A stretch of 64,000 bases of DNA from Eupeodes corollae (taxonomy: Eukaryota > Arthropoda > Insecta > Diptera > Syrphidae). Positions 46,160 through 57,437 of the stretch are shown here, piece by piece. The stretch lies in NCBI RefSeq assembly GCF_945859685.1, contig NC_079148.1, positions 88,417,007 through 88,481,006 of the forward strand, in the 5' to 3' direction. Made by a program: the position numbers and the translations under genes. Position 1 is the stretch's first letter; every line of letters begins with the position of its first letter. Below the pieces are notes generated by a model. That model had not been told where the DNA came from, made no database searches, and worked only from the letters and a program-made list of their open reading frames with translations.

Positions 46160-47735
46160 ATTCCCTCTATAAGAGTACTTTCAAAATCAACTTTTAAAAC
46201 TATTGAGATAATCAAAATTTCATTAAGTTAAGTTATGAATGCATTTTGAAGTGACTTGATATGGACAAAACTTTAGACAGTCAAGATTTGGAACAGATTT
46301 ATGTACTTCGTGTGTTTAAACCTGAAATTTAAATTTATCTAAGTCCTATGGACGGCAGTCAAATTGGTTATAATTTTATCGTAGATTATATTTGTATAAA
46401 AACTTTAATTTGGTGTAGCAGATAAGAATGGTCAGTTTTCTTTCTGAAAATTAGTTCAAGCTGAGTTTTAACATTTGAAGACAAGTCTAAAGTAATTTCA
46501 ATACCCAACGCTGTTGATTCCAATAAAAGTTTTATTAAAATACGAACAAAAATAATTGGTAACAAATTACCGAAGATAATTAACTTTGTTCTCAGTTTTT
46601 TTTTTCTTTTCCAGACCTCCAACTTTCATTGTATAGGTACAACAATTTATGCCCGCATTTATATTTTTTTTGTTTCAAGTTTTATAATTTTACAAAGCGT
46701 AACACATCATTTTAAATGGTGCAGCAATTTGATAATAACAGTTTCAATAGTTTTGAATATAAGGAGCAGATAAAGAAATAATAGACAGAATAAAGTGGAT
46801 CCAAAGCCGAAAAAAGAAGTAGAAAACCAAAAACAATTGCTAATTATAATAATCTGCTAGTGCAGCTTTAAAAGAATAGGCATTTTCTTATTTTAATGAT
46901 TTAAAAGTTTTAATACAGGAGCTTTTTTCGAGTAAAACAATCCAAACACAACCTTATGAACCAAAGTTTTCTGTCAGAGTTTAAATTTTGCCGCCAACAT
47001 TTCTATCCTGTAATATATTAAGAAAAACAAAGATAAATTTGTTGAGATATGATGCAAGTTCCAAGAAAAAACCATTCGAGATATTAATAACAGTTGTGCA
47101 ATTTCATTACTGAACCATTTGAGCAGTGCTATAAGTCTCTGCTTTTTAACAAAACCATTCTTCACGATCAACGGATTATTCTAAGAGGTTGCAATAGTTA
47201 GACATTTGCTCTTGATGTCATAGCAACTGGTTTATTTGTATGTGAAGAAACTACGAAGAGCTTAGCCCTAAGTGGAGGTGGGTTGATAGGATTTTTAAAA
47301 CCATGTACATTAAAAATACATATAATTATAAAATGGTCGAGTTCCTAGCAATAGCACTATAAAAATATGATCTTTAATAAAAGTTCAATGTTTTGCCTCA
47401 CGCGCTGAAAGTTGATGTTTATTTTGACTGACCACTTTTTGAATTGCATTTTGCATAACCTCTGGCCGGTCGACTTGCTCAATATTGTACTTCACAATAG
47501 AACACTTGCCTCGTCAATTTATTTAATTAAAATTGTTTTTATACAGAATGATCCCTTCCCTGTGTAAGTTGTTACAAAAGAATAGTCATCGATTTGTTTG
47601 TGTACTTTGAATAAATTTGTTGCATTGTCGTTAGCGCCTGGTAGCTCACTGAAAAGTGATTTGTGGGGACTATACGGATGGAATGTATTTATCCGAGGCT
47701 TGTTGGTGCTTCGCAACTAAGGTAATCTTTGTTGG
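46160..47735. other. Gene-free AT-rich stretch
   Basis: No ORF with a recognisable domain and no shared repeat found. Confidence 0.4.
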
Positions 47736-47739
47736 TGGT

Positions 47740-48075
47740 CAGGAAGTAACCCCGACGGCACAACCCCCAACTAGGAGGGCCAGATTCCCAGTATAACTCT
47801 AAGGACGGGGAGCCGGATATACCGGGCTCCGAATAAGTCGTAGAAGCCCTATAAGGTGTTCACTAAGTAGTTCAATATTACTGGAACTGTAGACGCCACC
47901 GTTGATTCCAACTCGAGAATTCGTCCGCTGCAGTGTGGATAAGGAGAGGTGCCTTAGTGTAAACACCCCCCTCTCTCTCGTTTGCTGCCCCAAATAACTT
48001 TCTACTGGGGTTAAAACCCAATCTCCAGTTGAAGTACTAGGCACCCGATGTTCGCCGCGGGGAGGTGAGAGTAGA
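47740..48075. repeat. GC-rich segment, probably part of a transposable element
   Basis: Markedly richer in G and C than everything near it, with sharp borders. Contains an imperfect hairpin GGAGCCGGATATACCGGGCTCC at 47808-47829 and C/T-rich tracts. An open frame on - (47799-48179) shows no domain. Its composition is like the 5' leaders or tails of insect LINEs, but no second copy is in the window. Confidence 0.35.
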
Positions 48076-48553
48076 AGTTGACAGACAGAGGTAGGCTTTG
48101 AAAAAAACCTGTGTTCTCTTGAATGCACATGCCTACAAATTGAACATCGCAAATTACATTTGGCAATGGTTTTCTTCATTTTTCCAAAACAGCTCCTTTT
48201 TGCGCAGTATATTTTATTTGCATAAACTTTGACTAAGTTTTTTTTTAATATATTACTAAAGACTAAATTATTATGTTTGCTTGGAAGTAAGTTACAACAG
48301 CACTTTCTAAACCTCGTATGGAATCTTCATTTTCGTTAAGCTTAAACAAAGCAAATTTTGCTCAGGAGTTTTCTCCCTTCCTTGGTATTGAATGGAATAC
48401 TTCTTCTACGAGTAATCAATGTTTCCAATTGATTCGGACACTTTTTTTGAAAGCAACTAAAAAATATAAATATTAAGAAGGATTATTATTTTATAATCAT
48501 TCTTACATTTAAACTTATTTTTGATAAAAACGGCACTGAACAGAGATTACAGG
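48076..48553. other. Stretch downstream of the zinc-finger gene
   Basis: AT-rich, no gene recognised. It probably includes the 3' UTR of the minus-strand zinc-finger gene. Confidence 0.35.
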
Positions 48554-49905
48554 CTAAACTTTTAGTGGTAGATTTGGTGTGAAATGAATCCTTCGATGAA
48601 GTGCTGCTGTATCCGATCGTGAAAAACTCTTATTACAATTTTCAAACCCGCAATTATAAGCTCGCTTGCTAGTACGAAAATGTATTTTCATGTGAGTTTT
48701 CAAACTCTTGGTATTTGCTAAACACTTCCCACATTTGTTACATAGAGCTTTCCCTTCCGATTCGTGAGTCTTCATGTGGATTGTCAAGTAATTCCTTTCT
48801 ACAAATGTTCGCAAACAAATGTTGCATTTGAAAGGTCTTTCACCACTGTGTGACCTTATATGTTTCTTTAGATTAGATGAATTTGTATAACTTTTATTAC
48901 AATGATCACAAACAAATGGACGATCGCCTGTATGACATCGCAAGTGATTTTGCAAAGTGGTATTCTCTAAAAAGAACTTTGGACAATGGGAGCAGTATAG
49001 AAGATTTTTTCCCGTATGAAGTTTAGTGTGTTTGGAAAGGGAACTTAAATACTTGAAACATTTACCTGAAAAGAGTATTTTGTATTCGAATGTGCTCAAA
49101 TGCTTTTTTTTTATTTACCGCAAACGGAACATAGGTGCTGCTTAAGTAAAGATGGTTTCATACCAGGATTATGCTTAAGCATGTGCTTCTTTAGATTACA
49201 ACTTTGTGAAAATGTTTTATTACATTCCGAACATTTATGCGCTTTGATGGTATCGTGAACTTTCATATGTCGCACATGTTGTTTGCGTGAATTAAACGCT
49301 TTGTTGCAGGTCCCGCATTTAAATTCAATTATATCATCTTCAGTAGCGGTAATCTTAAAAGTAAATATACATAGGTATAAGTATTCTTTTTTTGTCAAAA
49401 GTTAAAGCTTTCAACATAGTTTTTGAAACATAATACAATATTAGAAAGAAATGAAACTATTTGGAACTTACACTATCTGCAGGCGTTTCAACAGATAAAC
49501 AAGATTCGCGTCTGATTGGAGTTATTCCGAAACTTGCATTTTCTTCAAACGCAACAACATCTTCATCATTTTCTGCATCTTTCTTATGAGACTGATCTGC
49601 TGCTGTCTTGATAAACTCAATCATTGTTAAATTTGACTTTTGGCAAAGCAATTTGAACCGAAATGCTCGACTTAGCTGTAGAACACATTGAAAACATATC
49701 AACTCTGGAAGTCCATCATTAGGTTCGACCTAAAAAAACAAATCATTAGAATTCGCAAGAAAAAAAGCTTTAAATATGTGTACTAAACCTCTATGCCTAC
49801 AAGAGATCGTAGCATTTCGTCCAATGAAAAACCGTAAAGTGGTTTCATTCGACCGTTCTTTTTTAGGCAACATCGACAAATATTGTTAACATCGAAGTTT
49901 TCCAT
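48554..49905 (-). CDS. ZAD domain C2H2 zinc-finger protein (eight fingers)
   Basis: Exons on -: 49905-49789, 49729-49472, 49353-49119 and 49065-48554, phases agree, 373 aa. Residues 1 to about 80 form a zinc-finger-associated (ZAD) domain: first Cys pair C10/C13 in ICRCC, second pair C51/C54 in LICFQC, with LYGFSLDEMLRSLVGIE between. A linker rich in Asp/Glu follows. From about residue 136 there are eight C2H2 fingers; finger 3 is split by the last intron (CSVCG joined to KCFKY), and finger 8 has four residues between its cysteines (CGFENC). Only some linkers are of the TGERP type (SGERPF, TGDRPF). ZAD proteins dimerise through the ZAD and bind DNA; they are abundant in flies and mostly of unknown target. 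Nuclear, probably a transcription regulator. The orthologue is not identifiable by eye. Confidence 0.92.
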
Positions 49906-49920
49906 TAATCTATTTAAATA

Positions 49921-51040
49921 AAATACTTCTGTAATGTAACTTAATACTTTGGTAAATTAAGCTTTGTTTGTTTCACGTTCAAATGGCACACTTTTGGAAA
50001 GACAAAATTGGAAAGTGGCAGTGGATAATATTGCTTGATTGTTAAATGCTGAATTGCTGATGTTTCATATTGATGACATCGAAAATGTCAAACTAGTTCT
50101 GTTGGTCAGCATTTGTTGATTCTTGCTAAACGGAGTATCTCTCATACAACTACACAAATACTTTACATCGTAATTCGTATTTTATTTCCAGTATTTTTTG
50201 TCTCCAACATTTTTATAAGAATGACGTGGAAATTCTTGAAATTCTCCTCAAGGAAATTCTTGTTCTCTATGGGACTTTTCAAAAAAGCGTGTTATGCATT
50301 TACTATTAAAGCAATCTTTATTTATTACCGTTTATGTCAAAGGTGCACCATTGTACAGAGGTTGCTGTTTATATTATAAATGTGCTCAATCCTACTTACC
50401 GTGAGAATAAGAAACAAGTCAATCTGAGAATAGCAATTTCTTTAAATTACAATTTTTTAACAACAATGTAAATAAAATATTTTTTTACACCAAGGCTTTG
50501 TGTTTGGCGATTGACGTCGAAAACTGTCACAGAGAAATGCAGACAAAAGTTTACATTGTGCTAGATTCTATTTTCAACAAGAAAACACTAAGCAAAAACA
50601 TTTAATAAAAACCGTAATTGTTAAATTAATATGTTTCCTATGTTACATTTTGGTTATGTATTCCCGAATTTCTGGGACTTGAAATGATTCGACACTCATT
50701 CAAACTATTAATTTGTAACTTTAGGATTAAACTAGTTAAACTTTCAGGAAACTGCCAACCATGTCGGCATTTTAGAAGAAGGCATCTTAAATGATAATAT
50801 AGTGGTTTTCATTGCTAATGTTTCGTAAATGAACCGTATTGTATTGATTACAATTTGTCTAAACTTAATAAATATATAAATTGGATAGTCGATGTCTCAA
50901 GACAACTAAGGCCCTGCAAGTTGCTACTATTAAATTTCGATTCTTGAAAGACTTCATTTTATCACTATAATTGAGTTTAATAAAAGACTAATAAGAAGCC
51001 ACGAGTGGTTTTAATTCTTTTAAAATATATTTTAGTAATA
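49921..51040. other. Intergenic stretch between zinc-finger and Nudix genes
   Basis: No gene recognised. It contains the promoter side of the zinc-finger gene (near 49910-50050) and the 3' side of the Nudix gene. An open frame at 50113-50379 (+) has no domain and unusual Phe/Ile-rich content from AT bias. Confidence 0.4.
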
Positions 51041-51044
51041 ACAT

Positions 51045-51052
51045 TTTTATTA
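51045..51052 (-). terminator. Poly(A) signal of the Nudix gene
   Basis: AATAAA on the minus strand about 55 bases past the stop codon of the Ap4A hydrolase, a normal position for a short 3' UTR. Confidence 0.4.
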
Positions 51053-51106
51053 GTTTAAATATATACATAGGTATGCACATTTGTTTTCTTAAAGTTACAA
51101 ACGAAG

Positions 51107-51529
51107 TTAGCTCAAATTAGGTATTTTTTTATGAAATTCCTCAAGCAGTCTTTGGTTGTCTTCGAAACCAACTTGTTTTTTAGCCTCTTCTTTTGGAAGC
51201 CATTTGAGCTCAGTGTGTTCCTCGGATAAAACGGGCTCTTTCGAAGGATCCTTCACCTCTGCCAACCAATATACAACAACCTTAGGTTTACCTTTCACTT
51301 CGTAATTAAGAGTGCAATTGATTTCCTTGTAAATTATTAAATCCTTTTCAGAATAGCCGGCTTCTTCCTGTGTCTCTCTTAAAGCCGTAGTAAAATCGTC
51401 TTCCCCTGGATCAACGTGCCCTTTTGGCGAACTCCAGTGGAAATCTCCATAAGAAGCACGCATTAACAAAAACTGAATTTCTCCACATAGTCTTCGAAAA
51501 ATAACAAAGCCTGCTGCTCTCGTAGCCAT
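51107..51529 (-). CDS. NUDT2: Bis(5'-nucleosyl)-tetraphosphatase (Ap4A hydrolase), Nudix family
   Basis: Splits diadenosine tetraphosphate into ATP and AMP; cytosolic housekeeping enzyme (Drosophila Apf, human NUDT2). 140 aa from a single coding exon, close to the 147 aa of human. The Nudix box is complete, GHVDPGEDDFTTALRETQEE followed by AGY, at residues 37-59, with metal-binding Glu52, Glu55 and Glu56. Other family marks are WSSPKGHVDPGE, KPKVVVYWLAEVKD and a C-terminal HTELKWLPKEEA segment. I place the start at the ATG at 51529; the frame is open further up but only through a TTG (51538), not an ATG. A polypyrimidine tract ending TTTTTTTTAAG lies just upstream (about 51551-51561), so there may be a 5' UTR intron. 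Confidence 0.95.
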   Translation of the reverse strand: MATRAAGFVIFRRLCGEIQFLLMRASYGDFHWSSPKGHVDPGEDDFTTALRETQEEAGYSEKDLIIYKEINCTLNYEVKGKPKVVVYWLAEVKDPSKEPVLSEEHTELKWLPKEEAKKQVGFEDNQRLLEEFHKKIPNLS

Positions 51530-51944
51530 TTGAATCAAATAACAAATTGCCTTAAAAAAAAGTGAAAATTGTTTATTAAATTAAAGTATCTGGATTTCTG
51601 GAACCTTGACAATCACAATGCAAAAAGAAATAATTACAAAAACAAAACAAACCATCAGTTTTAGCTGTCATCACAATCCAAACCGCTTATATGAGGGATC
51701 AAAAGATGGGGCTGTGCTTTTTTACTTTAAGTTGAGTTGAAAAAATGGATTGGATTTATATTTTCTATTCTTGTAATGAGGGGTGTTCAAACTTTCAAAT
51801 ATGTTTGAGAAATTTGATTAGATTAGATGGAATAAGAAATCGGTTTGTGGAATAAGGTGAATATTTTGATATTTTTCTGGTTTGACAAGAATATTTGAAA
51901 CTTACAAAATCACACAAAGAAGAAAAAAAAGTGTAGCTGCGCAT

Positions 51945-52190
51945 TTATTTTTCTCTAAAAATGTATTTTTCTTTTTTCCGGAGGAAATTCACTTTCCTGA
52001 ACAGCTGATACTTTTATGTTCACACAATTTCAATGACAGATTTCTGTTAGTAAAAATTTGTAAAAATTGTTCGGTGGATTTCAATTAGGAAACTTTTTTC
52101 AATGACAGAAATTTTTAGGAATAGCTATGAACAACCTATCAAAAAAATTCCAATGTTTGGTTTCAGTGATGAAAACCAATGATAGCTATA
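51945..52190 (+). repeat. Repeat family G (copy 1)
   Basis: Contains CCTGAACAGCTGATACTTTT, TTTCAATGACAGATTTCTGT and ends near GATAGCTATAACTG. The same blocks occur at 53290-53470 and 53600-53700 (+) and in reverse complement at 54575-54790. Non-coding. Confidence 0.6.
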
Positions 52191-52194
52191 ACTG

Positions 52195-52475
52195 AAGCCT
52201 TAGGGACCAGTAAAATTTGAAAAAGTAGGAATCTGAAATGTTATACTGATAAGCGTTTATAGCAATCAGAAAATGTACGTCATTAAATGTTGTTTTCTTT
52301 GGATCATAACATCGTTGCTTTCATCAGTTAAATTTTTAATGATGTGATCGGAACAGTACAGAATTGGAACATCAATAGTAAAACGAAATGGATTTTTTTT
52401 TAAATTTTGACAGTTCAGTAAAATGAAATTTTATCATTAAAAAACTTAAAATAGATTTATAAATTAAATAAAACT
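52195..52475 (+). repeat. MITE-like repeat family H (partial copy)
   Basis: Shares ACCAGTAAAATTTGAAA, GCGTTTATAGCAATCAG, CATTAAATGTTG, AATGATGTGATCGGAA and AAACGAAATGGATTTTT with 53727-54015 in the same order. The clear terminal motif of the other copy is missing at this left end, apart from AGCTATAACTGAAGCC just before it. Confidence 0.6.
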
Positions 52476-53289
52476 TTAAATCCGTTGTTTATTTTTGAAA
52501 AAAAAAATACTGAAATGTATTGAATATAAAATAAAATGTCGATTTAAATTAATTTTCATTTTTTTTTTGTTAACCAATGTCGTAAAGAAGGTTTGTTGTA
52601 CATCTTTTCAATATTATTTTGTATGCTTTAAAAAGGTTTGCCTTATTTCGTTCAACTAAATTTTCGAAGGACTCGCTGTGACTACACCTATAGCATTATT
52701 GATTTACATAATATCTGCGATTATAATGTCCATGGACCTTAACAGAAATAAGAATTGAAACCTTGATAGAATTAAAGTTACCGTGACGATGGTAAAGGGG
52801 TAGCGTCCGTTGTTGGGAAAACATTAATGAGAGTAATATGGATTTGAAATTCGTATGTACATATTTTGAACACTATAAGTAAATGAACATTGCGGCTTGC
52901 TATAAGCACATAATGCCCACACAGACGATTTGACTTCTTTAAACAAACAAAATGTCTACCAATGGACATATTGGACGTTTGATATTTTAAGTTATTTCCT
53001 GACACATTTATGTATATTCTTTTGTGTAGTCGAGAAGCTTGACATTAAAACCTAATATTATGTATTATTTGTATGTAGGTACATATGATAACTGTTGTGA
53101 GCTGGACTTGTCGGCGTCCATAACTGTATTTTCTAACAATTTATTATTAGTGCATAAAAACAATATTACCTGATCATTAAATCATACAAAGAATTAAAAA
53201 CTTTGTCAAACTGAGTTCTAATATCCTAGATTATTCCATAAATTTGAGAGTCTAATAATCGAAGTCTTATTTCAGACTGAGTTCTAAAG

Positions 53290-53700
53290 CTAGAGAACTT
53301 GACAATCCCAATGAGAGGTTTCTATCAGTAAAAAATTATGGGTGAATTTCAATCAGGAATTTTTTTTCAATGACGGGATAATTTTAATGATAGCAATAAG
53401 CGACCTGCCAAAAAATTTCAATAATTAGTTTCAATGATGAAAACTAACAAAAATTATAAGAGGCCAGTTATAACTATCATTGAGATCGAATAGGAATGTT
53501 TTGAATCGATATTTGACGGTGTTTCCTTTTGATAGAAATGAAAATTATATACTGAAACCACATACAGAATTGTTTTTTGAGAAAAAAGTTTAATTAATTT
53601 TTCTATTTTCCTGAACAGCTGATACTTTTATGTTCAAAAAGAATTGTTCCACTGATTTGTGTTTCAATTTCACATAATTTCAATGACAAATTTCTTTTAG
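53290..53700 (+). repeat. Repeat family G (copy 2, rearranged)
   Basis: 53290-53470 matches the second half of copy 1 (TTTCAATCAGGAATTTTTTTTC, GCCAGTTATAACTATCATTGA), and 53600-53700 matches its first half (CCTGAACAGCTGATACTTTT). So two partial copies in the same direction lie side by side. It is interrupted by family H at 53701. Confidence 0.5.
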
Positions 53701-54172
53701 GGGCCGGTTATAGCTATCATTAAAATCCACCAGTAAAATTTGAAACAAAAGGAATCTGAAATATTTTACTGATTTGCGTTTATAGCAATCAGTAAATTTA
53801 CTTCATTAAATGTTGGTTTCTTTCTATCACAATATCGAACTTCGCTGCTTAGACTTTTTACTTTTTTGCTTTCAACTGTAAAATGTTGAATGATGTGATC
53901 GGAAAAGTAAAAAATTAGAACACCAACAGTTAAACGAAATGGATTTTTGTTTGGCTTTTGGCAGTCTGCTATTCAGTAAAATGAAATTTCATCATTAAAA
54001 AAATTAAAATGGATTCATTATTATATACATACATATATTATAATTAAATAAAACCTTAAAAAATACTTGAATATAGGATTCATCTTATTGCATCAATCTT
54101 GTGCTAGAAATTAATCTGGAACATATTCAAAAACTAAAAACAAACATTTTACTGATAGCTATAACCGCCCCC
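53701..54172. mobile_element. MITE family H, complete copy
   Basis: Terminal inverted repeats GGGCCGGTTATAGCTATCA at the left and TGATAGCTATAACCGCCCCC at the right (16 or more matching bases), flanked by TTAG on both sides (53697-53700 and 54173-54176), a possible 4 bp target duplication. Interior is non-coding. A partial copy is at 52195-52475. Confidence 0.65.
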
Positions 54173-54203
54173 TTAGCTAGGTGCCAGTTATAGCTATCAT
54201 TGA

Positions 54204-54570
54204 TCGCATTCACAAAGCTAGTGGCTGCGTAGTCAAGGGATCCTGATTGGCTAAATCTAACTACAAAAGTAGATGAAATTTCCCCTCCGATGTAGTGTAT
54301 AAATTTCGGCTACAAAGTTATTGCACACTGGTTTTGACGTTTCACAATCAGCTGCTCGGTAAGGACACAAGAATTCAAAATGAAATGAACCTCCCGGCAT
54401 TTAAAAACAAATATAAATCAATTATATGATATCTTCAAATGTTGTGTTATTTTATATATTTGTATTTGTCATTAATATGACAGTTCCGGATTGACGACCT
54501 TTGTAGTGCAATTTTGCATTCACAAAGCCAGTTGAATTTTGACTACGTAGCCACTAGCTTTGTGAATGCG
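54204..54570. mobile_element. hAT-like MITE (family E, copy 2)
   Basis: Same ends and internal blocks as 29125-29542 (CGCATTCACAAAGCTAGTGGC and GCCACTAGCTTTGTGAATGCG). The flanks ATCATTGA and CTAATTGA agree at 6 of 8, again fitting an 8 bp duplication. It is slightly shorter than copy 1. Inserted within family G/H repeats. Confidence 0.8.
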
Positions 54571-54574
54571 CTAA

Positions 54575-54790
54575 TTGAAAACAAACATGGGAATATTCTT
54601 GACAGGTCGTTAAAAAAATGTCCTGATTGAAAACAACGAAAAATGTTTACTGACAGAAATCTGTCATTGGAATTGTTTAAAATTAGAACACAAATCAGTG
54701 AAATGATTCGTGTCACTTTTGCACATAAAAGTATCAGCTGTTCAGGAAAATAAATTTCCGTCTGGAAAATAGAAAAATACATTTTTAACG
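54575..54790 (-). repeat. Repeat family G (copy 3, inverted)
   Basis: The reverse complement matches 51945-52150: TTTCCTGAACAGCTGATACTTTT, CAATGACAGATTTCTGTCAG, TTTTCAATCAGGACA. With copy 1 it frames a 2.85 kb inverted arrangement. Confidence 0.6.
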
Positions 54791-54799
54791 AAAAATAAC

Positions 54800-55330
54800 T
54801 TCACAGTTAAACTTTTTTTCATAACAAAAATTCTTTGTTTAATTTCCGATCGATCAAAGTTCTTTTTTTTTTGGTTTCTATCTATCCCTTGCAAGGAATG
54901 AATTATTCTTGATATTCAATGGCTTATATGATTTTTATTCAAAAAGTGGTTTAAGTTTTAGACAGATGGAAAATAAATGTTCCTTTATTTTATTGTATCG
55001 CTATCTAAAAATTATTTTTTTTAACTAGTTAAAAAAATTGTAGATATTTTCTGTTTTGAATAATCGATATCATTTTAATTGTCATACAAAAAATACCATG
55101 CTGTTAGTATTACCCCGCTGACAGACTAAGCACTGTTCTTATTTTATGTACTTTTATATAATAATAAGAATAATTGTCAAGTAATATCTTTATATTATTA
55201 TTTATTTATTATAATTATTTATTGTTTCTCTCAGGGGCATAATTAAACATACTTCCACATTTTTTTAAATTATTTTATATATAATGGAATAATTTAATTT
55301 GTATCAATGATACGAGCTTATACTTTTTTA
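54800..55330. other. Stretch downstream of the DM4/DM12 gene
   Basis: AT-rich, no gene recognised; may include the 3' UTR of the minus-strand DM4/DM12 gene. Confidence 0.35.
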
Positions 55331-55332
55331 AA

Positions 55333-56557
55333 TTACATTTGTATATCTAATATATTTGTAAAAATATCCAATAGCGACAACTTGCAATCTTTAAAAACAA
55401 CACTGCATGGTGCTCCAGATTTGCCCAAAACTTCCGCCTGAAAGTATTCGTTATCCGAATGCGAAGATAATTTGTCCACTGATGATGATGGTCTTAAAAT
55501 AATAAAAAAACAATGATTCAAACAAACAAAATATTAGTCACACAGCATTATGTCCTTACACCAAAATAATGTGTATCAAATCAGCAAAAATACCATTTTG
55601 GTAATAAAATGGGAGACTTGATGCTTCACATATACTCCTAAGAACGCATGTTCGCCCTGAAAGTCCTTTTCTTAAGAAAATAAAAGCAAAAGTCATTTAA
55701 TACATTCATAAACTTTATGACCAGAATTTAAAGATTACATTATTTGAATTTACCAGAGGACTGGGGACTGGAATTTGAATTTGTATATAAAAATTCAGTT
55801 TTGTCCTCAATCAATTGATTGCAATAATTTTCATGCAATTTTTGAGTCTTCTGCATTCTTTTGTGAAGTCAACGCAATCATTACATGGTTGTTAGATAAT
55901 GAATGCAATATTTTTAACTGTAGGTCAATAATTGCAATCTTTAATAGTTGCATTCAATAAAAGATTTGCAATGATTTATTTGTGTTAATTATGTTAGCTT
56001 CGCAAATACCTACCTATCCATTGCAGCCTCAAGAGCTTTATAAATTACCCAGCGATAATTTGAAAGGTGTTTTTGTTCCCTTTTACGAATCTCATAAAGT
56101 TCGTCAAAATCCGTCCTAACTTCATCGATGTCCGAATCCAAATCATTGTCATCAAGACCATATGCAATCTCTACCGCTTCAACATTGTACTTTTCGACTT
56201 TATCTGGAATACTTCTTCCAGCAATGTTCAGTCGATCAGGGACATATAATTGTGTTGCATTTGATGGTAGGAAGTATTCATACTTTAAAACCCATCCATT
56301 TGTCAGTGATTCAAAATCCAAATCTTCTTCTGGGATACCAACACCGAAAATCAGCTTACGGATGGAATAGTGAATTATTTCGTTATAGTTTTTATTTCTT
56401 GGTAAATACGAAGTTATACCTGAACACGAGTCGGAGCAGTCGGAAGAAACACTATTGGTGGAACAAAACGTTTACTTTGCATATGCATCAATCCCAGAGA
56501 TGATATTATATTTGTGGTTTGAAGCAAAACTATTATACAAAACAATTTTAAGTTCAT
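55333..56557 (-). CDS. DM4/DM12-family secreted protein (complete, four exons)
   Basis: Exons on -: 56557-56420, 56354-56014, 55670-55560 and 55492-55333; GT-AG introns in matching phases, 249 aa. The first 20 residues (MNLKLFCIIVLLQTTNIISS) form a signal peptide. Then RFVPPIVFLPTAPTRVQ and LIFGVGIPEEDL, the usual N-terminal marks of the family. The conserved domain begins at YRWVIYKALEAAMD (about 145), followed by KGLSGRTCVLRSICEASSLP (161-180; Cys168, Cys174) and a last exon with a second Cys pair (226, 233) near SGAPCSVVFKDC. Four conserved Cys suggest two disulfides. An acidic stretch precedes the domain. The family is insect-specific, expanded in Drosophila, and of unknown function. A paralogue's last exon lies upstream at 57257. 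Confidence 0.88.
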
Positions 56558-57256
56558 TTTTCCTTTCTTTGAAACTTGAATAAACAACGCACAATGATGG
56601 TACTTCTTGAGATCTTAAACAGTACTAAACATTTCGTATACAAGAACTTAATATATTCTTGGTAGTTTTAAGACTTGCACCCACTCTTTTGATAGGCAAG
56701 TTTGACTTCAAACTTCGTGAAAAGCCAATTAACATCTCAAAATTGGTGGAGTTAACGGGTTAACCATAAGTAAAAGTACGATTCATCAATTCTTCTGATT
56801 TTTCTTATGACATTATTCCAAATTTCACAAACATGGTCCCTGTGTCAACATCCAAAAACAAAGTCATCTATTTAAATCTGTAAATTATTTGTTCATCTTC
56901 TATTATTCCATATGTACATATGTACATACATACATAAATATATGAATACAAAATTATTTTCATTTGTTTATTTGTTTAATTAGAATATAGTGTTTTCAAA
57001 ACTTAAAGTCTATAATAAAAAAAGAACGCCTTCATTATGAATTTCAAAAGAAATTGGATCGGTTACCCTATTTCTTTTATCATTCCTTTGGCAAATATCA
57101 AGTAGAATTTCTAAGTTTTCACCGTGTTAGGTTGAGGTTTTAGGGTTTTAGGATTTTGAATACACCTGTTTCAGTAGACATATTATTTGCTTATGTTTGT
57201 ACAACCCACTGAACTAAAATATGATTTTTATGATTTTTTATTTTGAGCATAACATT
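56558..57256. other. Spacer between the two DM4/DM12 genes
   Basis: About 700 bp with no coding sequence recognised. It must hold the promoter of the complete gene (ending at 56557 on -) and the 3' end of the second one. Confidence 0.4.
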
Positions 57257-57437
57257 TTACAATAACTCCTTTAAAGCATTTCTAGAATAGGTAAAGACTG
57301 TCGAAAATTGTTCCAAAAGAGATTGTTGGCACTCAGTAAATAAACGTGAACAAGCAGCACCAGAATGTCCCAACATTTCCGCATGAAGATATTCGTTGTT
57401 TGAATAATGGTTCAGTTCATCTTTAGACGAAGATGGT
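57257..57437 (-). CDS. Last exon of a second DM4/DM12-family gene (partial)
   Basis: Opens after a good acceptor (TTTTTATCTTGCAG) at 57437 in the same phase as the last exon of the neighbour, and ends with TAA at 57257-57259. It encodes 59 residues plus a split codon: PSSSKDELNHYSNNEYLHAE, then MLGHSGAACSRLFTECQQSL. It aligns with PSSSVDKLSSHSDNEYFQAE and the Cys pair of the neighbour, so the two genes are tandem paralogues. There are no stops or frameshifts. The preceding exons (with GRTCVLRxxCE) are not recognisable between 57438 and 64000; either the intron is longer than 6.5 kb, filled with LINE and repeats, or the exon is a leftover. Function unknown. Confidence 0.7.

Noticed and set aside
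47799..48179. 126-codon ORF on - in the GC-rich segment
   Set aside because: No domain, no introns joining it to other exons; ORF length is explained by the higher GC content.
56067..56503. ORFs on + over the DM4/DM12 second exon
   Set aside because: Antisense shadows of a spliced gene with matching phases and family motifs.
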